Below are positions 60,399 through 64,000 of a stretch of DNA of 64,000 bases, one piece after another. Source of the stretch: Prochilodus magdalenae (taxonomy: Eukaryota > Chordata > Actinopteri > Characiformes > Prochilodontidae); NCBI GenBank assembly GCA_024036415.1, contig JAMWET010000947.1, positions 680,001-744,000 on the forward strand. Reading direction: 5' to 3'. A program made the position numbers and the translations under genes. The notes below the pieces were generated by a model that made no database searches, was not told the DNA's origin, and saw only the letters and a program-made list of their open reading frames with translations. Numbering within the stretch: the stretch's first letter is position 1; the number at the start of each line of letters is the position of its first letter.

Positions 60399-63300
60399 AT
60401 GGCAGAGTTAAAAGATTTCCAGGAGGCTTTGGTGAACCAAGGCCGCCTGTTAGGCCAGCATCACCAGACAGTAGATGCTCTCTCTGTTTCCGTGAGTGAT
60501 CTCGCTAAGCAGCAATCTGTACAGCAAACTCAGCTGGCGCAGATCTCAGCTAATCTGCGAGATATTTCTGCGCACTTGGCTCAATTACAGGTTCCGGTTC
60601 GGACCGGGATAGAACCAGCTGCCACTCCTCTCCCAACTTCTGGTTCTTTCCCTGTCGGTAAACCGGAGAAATTTGATGGAGCCCCCAATTTGTGTAGCGG
60701 CTTTCTATTACAGTGCTCTATCTACTTTGCCAATTCTCCGCCATGCTCGGATAAGTCACGTATCGCCTTCGTGGTCTCTTTACTCATTGGGAAAGCTTTA
60801 GACTGGGCTACCGCCGTTTGGCCGAGTTATGAGAGGGGAACTTACGAGGATTTTATCAAAGATTTCAAGGCGGTCTTTGATCATCCAAACGAGGGTAAGA
60901 CCGCTGGGGATCTACTGTTCCAGCTCCACCAGGGGTCCCGGTCTGTGGCGCAATACGCCTTGGAGTTCCGAACCGTGGCGGCAGGTACCGGCTGGAACGA
61001 GCCGGCACTTCTGACGGCGTTCCGCCACGGCCTGCATATGGACATTCGCAAAGAACTCGCTTATCGACACGATGGCCTGACCCTGGAAGAGCTCATCTCA
61101 CTCGCTATACGCCTGGATCAGCTCAAGAACGGAGCGAATCCAGCACCTCGAAAGTCTCCCGTGTACCGCGCTCCCCAGCTACCACTGACACCATCCCCGC
61201 TCCCACCGCTGGCCTCACGATCTACGCCCGAGCTCAGCGCTGAGGAGCCTATGCAGGTAGATACATCACGCCTATCCCCCGGTGAGAGACAGCGTCGGAT
61301 GCGCAGAGGTTTGTGCCTGTACTGCGGTAACCCGGGCCACATCCTGAGAAACTGCAGCCTGCGTCCCCAAAGGAATCCACTGTCATTCACCAACAGGCAG
61401 GATAGCACCGCTCCTCCGAGCGCCACTCCCCGTACCTCCGCTGTGAGTAGCCCCGCTCCGGGGATGGTCGCTAAGTCATTCATGATTCCAGTGACTCTAT
61501 ATTATGAGAATTTTTCCTGTGTGTTTCCAGCCCTCATAGACTCTGGTGCAGAGGGCAATTTTATGAATATACAAGTGGTCAAGCTACTCCAAGTGCCTGT
61601 TTCTACTCTCAAGCGCCCCCTACGACTTTCTGCGGTGGATGGGGATCCCGTGGGCCCGGGTTACGTCACCAGCATCACCTCACCTGTCACCATGGACATT
61701 AGTGCTTTACATTCTGAAAAGTTACCGTTTTTTGTTTTGGAAACGGCCGAATACGCCGTTATCCTCGGACTTTCCTGGCTTAAGTTACATGACCCTTCCA
61801 TTTCTTGGTCTAACCGAGACATCATTGCCTGGTCCCCGTATTGTTTTAAACATTGTCTCAGTTTTCCTAGTCTTGTCATTTCCTCTACTTCTATCGAGAG
61901 TCCTGATCAGTCTCCAGTATGTATTCCCCCTGAGTACTGTGATCTGGCGGAGGTATTTAATAAAGCCAACGCCACCAAGTTACCACCCCATAGAGAGTAC
62001 GATTGTGCTATTGATTTAATTAACGATCAAATTCCACCCAAGTCCCGTGTGTATCCGCTCACACAAGCGGAGGACCAAGCAATGGAGGAATACATACAGG
62101 AGGCATTGGCCCAGGGCTACATAAGGCCTTCCACTTCCCCCGCGGCCGCTGGGTTTTTCTTTGTTAAAAAGAAAGACGGTGGTCTTAGACCATGTATAGA
62201 TTATCGTGGCTTGAACGCTATCACTAAACCATTTTCATATCCACTCCCTTTAGTTCCTGTGGCTCTGGAGCAACTTAGAGGCGCAACGATCTTTACTAAA
62301 TTAGATTTGCGCAGCGCATATAATTTGATCAGGGTTAGGAAGGGGGACGAGTGGAAGACAGCTTTCCTCACCGCTAGGGGGCATTACGAGTACAGGGTTA
62401 TGAGTTTCGGTTTGCGTAATGCTCCCTCTGTCTTCCAATCGTTCATAAATGACGTTCTCCGGGACATGTTGGGCCGATTCGTCATCGCGTATATCGACGA
62501 TATACTCGTGTATTCACCAGACCTCCCTACTCATGTGCAGCACGTACGGAGGGTTCTCTCTCGCCTCTTGGAAAATCAGTTATACGTCAAGGGGGAGAAG
62601 TGCGAATTTCATTTAAGTTCCGTGTCGTTCCTAGGCTATATTATTAGCTCCGAGGGGGTCGTCATGGACGACCGCAAAATCACAGCTGTCGCTAACTGGC
62701 CTATTCCCAATTCCATCCGTGAACTCCAGAAATTTTTGGGTTTTGCAAATTTCTATCGGCGTTTTATTAGGAACTTTAGCTCGGTCGCTGCTCCTCTGAC
62801 CTCTCTGCTAAAGGGTAACGCCAAACGTTTGGTTTGGAACCCTCAGGCGGGGAGCGCGTTCGAGGAGCTCAAAAGGAGATTCACCACTGCTCCTTTGCTC
62901 CAGCATCCAGACCCAACGAAACCGTTCGTAGTTGAGGTTGATGCTTCCAATGTGGGAGTAGGCGCTGTTCTCTCACAGCGCAGTGGTGAACCTCCAAAAC
63001 TACGTCCCGTCGCGTACTTTTCCCACAAACTGTCTCCAGCGGAGAGAAACTATGGAATTGGGGATAAGGAACTCCTGGCCATAAAGCTTGCCTTCGACGA
63101 ATGGCGGCACTGGCTAGAAGGCGCTCAGTATCCGTTCTTGGTCCTTACGGACCATAAGAACCTAGAATACCTTCGTTCAGCCAAGCGCCTAAATTCCCGC
63201 CAAGCTCGTTGGTCCTTGTTTTTTTTGCGATTTAATTTCCAGATTACTTACCGTCCCGGTACACGCAACACCAAGGCCGATGCGTTATCTCGTATATTCG

Positions 63301-64000
63301 AAAACGAACCAAGCGAGCCTCCCGCATCCAAACCCATACTCGAACCCAACATAGTTCTGTCTCCCGTCAGGTGGGAGATCGATGACGAGATCGATCGGCT
63401 CAACATGGTAGAACCTGTCCCGGAGACGTGTCCCACGGATCGATTGTATGTACCTGCGCAAGTTCGCGACCGACTCGTCACGTGGGCTCATACGTCTCTC
63501 ACCTCCGGCCATCCCGGAGAGACCCGAACTTACCAACTCCTCTCCGGGAAATACTGGTGGGAGAGTATGAGCAAAGACGTACATCGTTTTGTTTCATCGT
63601 GCTCTACGTGCTCCCAGTGTAAGACCCCCCGTGCCCTACCTGCAGGGAAATTAATGCCCTTGCCTATCCCGGCGCGTCCCTGGTCACACTTAGCTGTCGA
63701 CTTTGTCACAGACCTTCCTGATTCCGAGGGCAACACCGTAATTCTTACCGTTATCGATCGGTTTTCACGTGGGGTTCGTTTCGTTCCATTTCCGTCCTTA
63801 CCTACGGCTTTCCAGACCGCCGAATGCCTTTTTAATTACGTCTTTCGTTTTTTTGGGATTCCAGAGAACATTGTGTCTGACCGAGGCACCCAATTCACGT
63901 CTCAAGTTTGGTCGGCTTTTATGGAACGATTGGGTGTGTCGGTCAGCCTGACCTCTGGTTACCATCCACAGGCTAACGGGCAGTGTGAGCGAATGAACCA
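60399..64000 (+). CDS. Gag-Pol polyprotein of Ty3/gypsy element, partial
   Basis: One frame, at least 1,200 codons, starting MAELKDFQEALVNQGR at the first ATG after the primer site. Gag covers about 1-345, with a coiled-coil-like N-terminus, the retrotransposon gag fold around 90-240, and a CCHC zinc knuckle C306-C309-H314-C319. Protease has ALIDSGAEG (Asp381). Reverse transcriptase has FVKKKDGGLRPC (about 588-599), LDLRSAYN (Asp636) and YIDD (698-701). RNase H has EVDAS (Asp848), KELLAI (Glu891) and TDHKN (Asp918). Integrase has the zinc-binding H1031-H1038-C1068-C1071 and the D1101, D1161, E1197 triad with the canonical 35 residues between the last two. Gag and Pol are fused without stop or shift, as in Tf1, so Gag excess would need protease or turnover control rather than frameshifting. 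No damage is seen. The C-terminus is cut off. Confidence 0.95.
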   Translation, partial: MAELKDFQEALVNQGRLLGQHHQTVDALSVSVSDLAKQQSVQQTQLAQISANLRDISAHLAQLQVPVRTGIEPAATPLPTSGSFPVGKPEKFDGAPNLCSGFLLQCSIYFANSPPCSDKSRIAFVVSLLIGKALDWATAVWPSYERGTYEDFIKDFKAVFDHPNEGKTAGDLLFQLHQGSRSVAQYALEFRTVAAGTGWNEPALLTAFRHGLHMDIRKELAYRHDGLTLEELISLAIRLDQLKNGANPAPRKSPVYRAPQLPLTPSPLPPLASRSTPELSAEEPMQVDTSRLSPGERQRRMRRGLCLYCGNPGHILRNCSLRPQRNPLSFTNRQDSTAPPSATPRTSAVSSPAPGMVAKSFMIPVTLYYENFSCVFPALIDSGAEGNFMNIQVVKLLQVPVSTLKRPLRLSAVDGDPVGPGYVTSITSPVTMDISALHSEKLPFFVLETAEYAVILGLSWLKLHDPSISWSNRDIIAWSPYCFKHCLSFPSLVISSTSIESPDQSPVCIPPEYCDLAEVFNKANATKLPPHREYDCAIDLINDQIPPKSRVYPLTQAEDQAMEEYIQEALAQGYIRPSTSPAAAGFFFVKKKDGGLRPCIDYRGLNAITKPFSYPLPLVPVALEQLRGATIFTKLDLRSAYNLIRVRKGDEWKTAFLTARGHYEYRVMSFGLRNAPSVFQSFINDVLRDMLGRFVIAYIDDILVYSPDLPTHVQHVRRVLSRLLENQLYVKGEKCEFHLSSVSFLGYIISSEGVVMDDRKITAVANWPIPNSIRELQKFLGFANFYRRFIRNFSSVAAPLTSLLKGNAKRLVWNPQAGSAFEELKRRFTTAPLLQHPDPTKPFVVEVDASNVGVGAVLSQRSGEPPKLRPVAYFSHKLSPAERNYGIGDKELLAIKLAFDEWRHWLEGAQYPFLVLTDHKNLEYLRSAKRLNSRQARWSLFFLRFNFQITYRPGTRNTKADALSRIFENEPSEPPASKPILEPNIVLSPVRWEIDDEIDRLNMVEPVPETCPTDRLYVPAQVRDRLVTWAHTSLTSGHPGETRTYQLLSGKYWWESMSKDVHRFVSSCSTCSQCKTPRALPAGKLMPLPIPARPWSHLAVDFVTDLPDSEGNTVILTVIDRFSRGVRFVPFPSLPTAFQTAECLFNYVFRFFGIPENIVSDRGTQFTSQVWSAFMERLGVSVSLTSGYHPQANGQCERMN

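Larger units (their letters stand above)
59892..64000 (+). mobile_element. Ty3/gypsy LTR retrotransposon, Tf1/sushi-like, cut by window end
   Basis: 5' LTR (59892-60378), leader with a self-priming-type primer site (60380-60389), and one continuous gag-pol frame from 60399 running off the window inside integrase. Domain order (gag, protease, reverse transcriptase, RNase H, integrase) is that of Ty3/gypsy (Metaviridae-type) elements. No envelope gene is visible, and the 3' part including the 3' LTR lies beyond 64000. All catalytic motifs are intact and no stop or frameshift is present in 1,200 codons, so the insertion is young or under recent selection. Tf1/sushi elements are chromoviruses and usually end integrase with a chromodomain. 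That cannot be checked here. Confidence 0.95.

Noticed and set aside
60829..61014. Short frames within 60.8-64 kb on both strands, including the 126-residue one at 61639-62019
   Set aside because: All are shadows of the single gag-pol frame starting at 60399.

Overview
The window looks like teleost fish nuclear DNA. The evidence is its repeat content: several Tc1-like transposon families, a tRNA-headed SINE ending in the L2/UnaL2-type tail, hAT-like MITEs, L2-like LINE tails, very abundant (CA)n, (GA)n and (GATA)n arrays, and a Tf1/sushi-like Ty3/gypsy retrotransposon. I find no complete host protein gene and no RNA gene. The window reads as a gene desert or part of a very large intron. The only host-exon candidate is a 118-bp segment at 44759-44876. 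All confident coding sequence belongs to mobile elements. Species cannot be fixed from the sequence.

Layout. Positions 1-16 kb are mostly unique AT-rich DNA with microsatellites, an L2-like tail (2640-2960), MITEs (7765-7961, 8893-9033) and decayed Tc1-like transposases (10.9-11.6 kb, 13.4 kb). From 16 to 36 kb there is a deleted Tc1-like element (16280-16812), more Tc1-like remnants (17.9, 30.0 and 34.8 kb), a 174-bp nearly perfect AT-cored palindrome (27176-27349) and an unrecognised coding-like region (30.4-31.9 kb). From 36.7 to 40.3 kb lies a 3,655-bp DNA transposon with perfect 24-bp terminal inverted repeats and a frameshifted DDE-type transposase on the minus strand, of a family I cannot name. 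It is followed by a minisatellite carrying telomere-like TTAGGG and by two SINEs in opposite orientation. From 44.2 to 48 kb are a 0.5-kb polypyrimidine tract, the exon candidate and a 2.3-kb satellite of degenerate TTACCC hexamers. A second copy of the deleted Tc1-like element lies at 54951-55482.

The right end (59892-64000) holds the best-preserved element: the 5' LTR and a single uninterrupted gag-pol frame of a Ty3/gypsy retrotransposon, cut by the window edge inside integrase. Zinc knuckle, protease, reverse transcriptase, RNase H and integrase motifs are all intact. The ten bases predicted to start its RNA (60081-60090, 30 bp after the TATA box) are exactly complementary to the ten bases just after the LTR (60380-60389). 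That is the arrangement expected for Tf1-type self-priming in place of tRNA priming.
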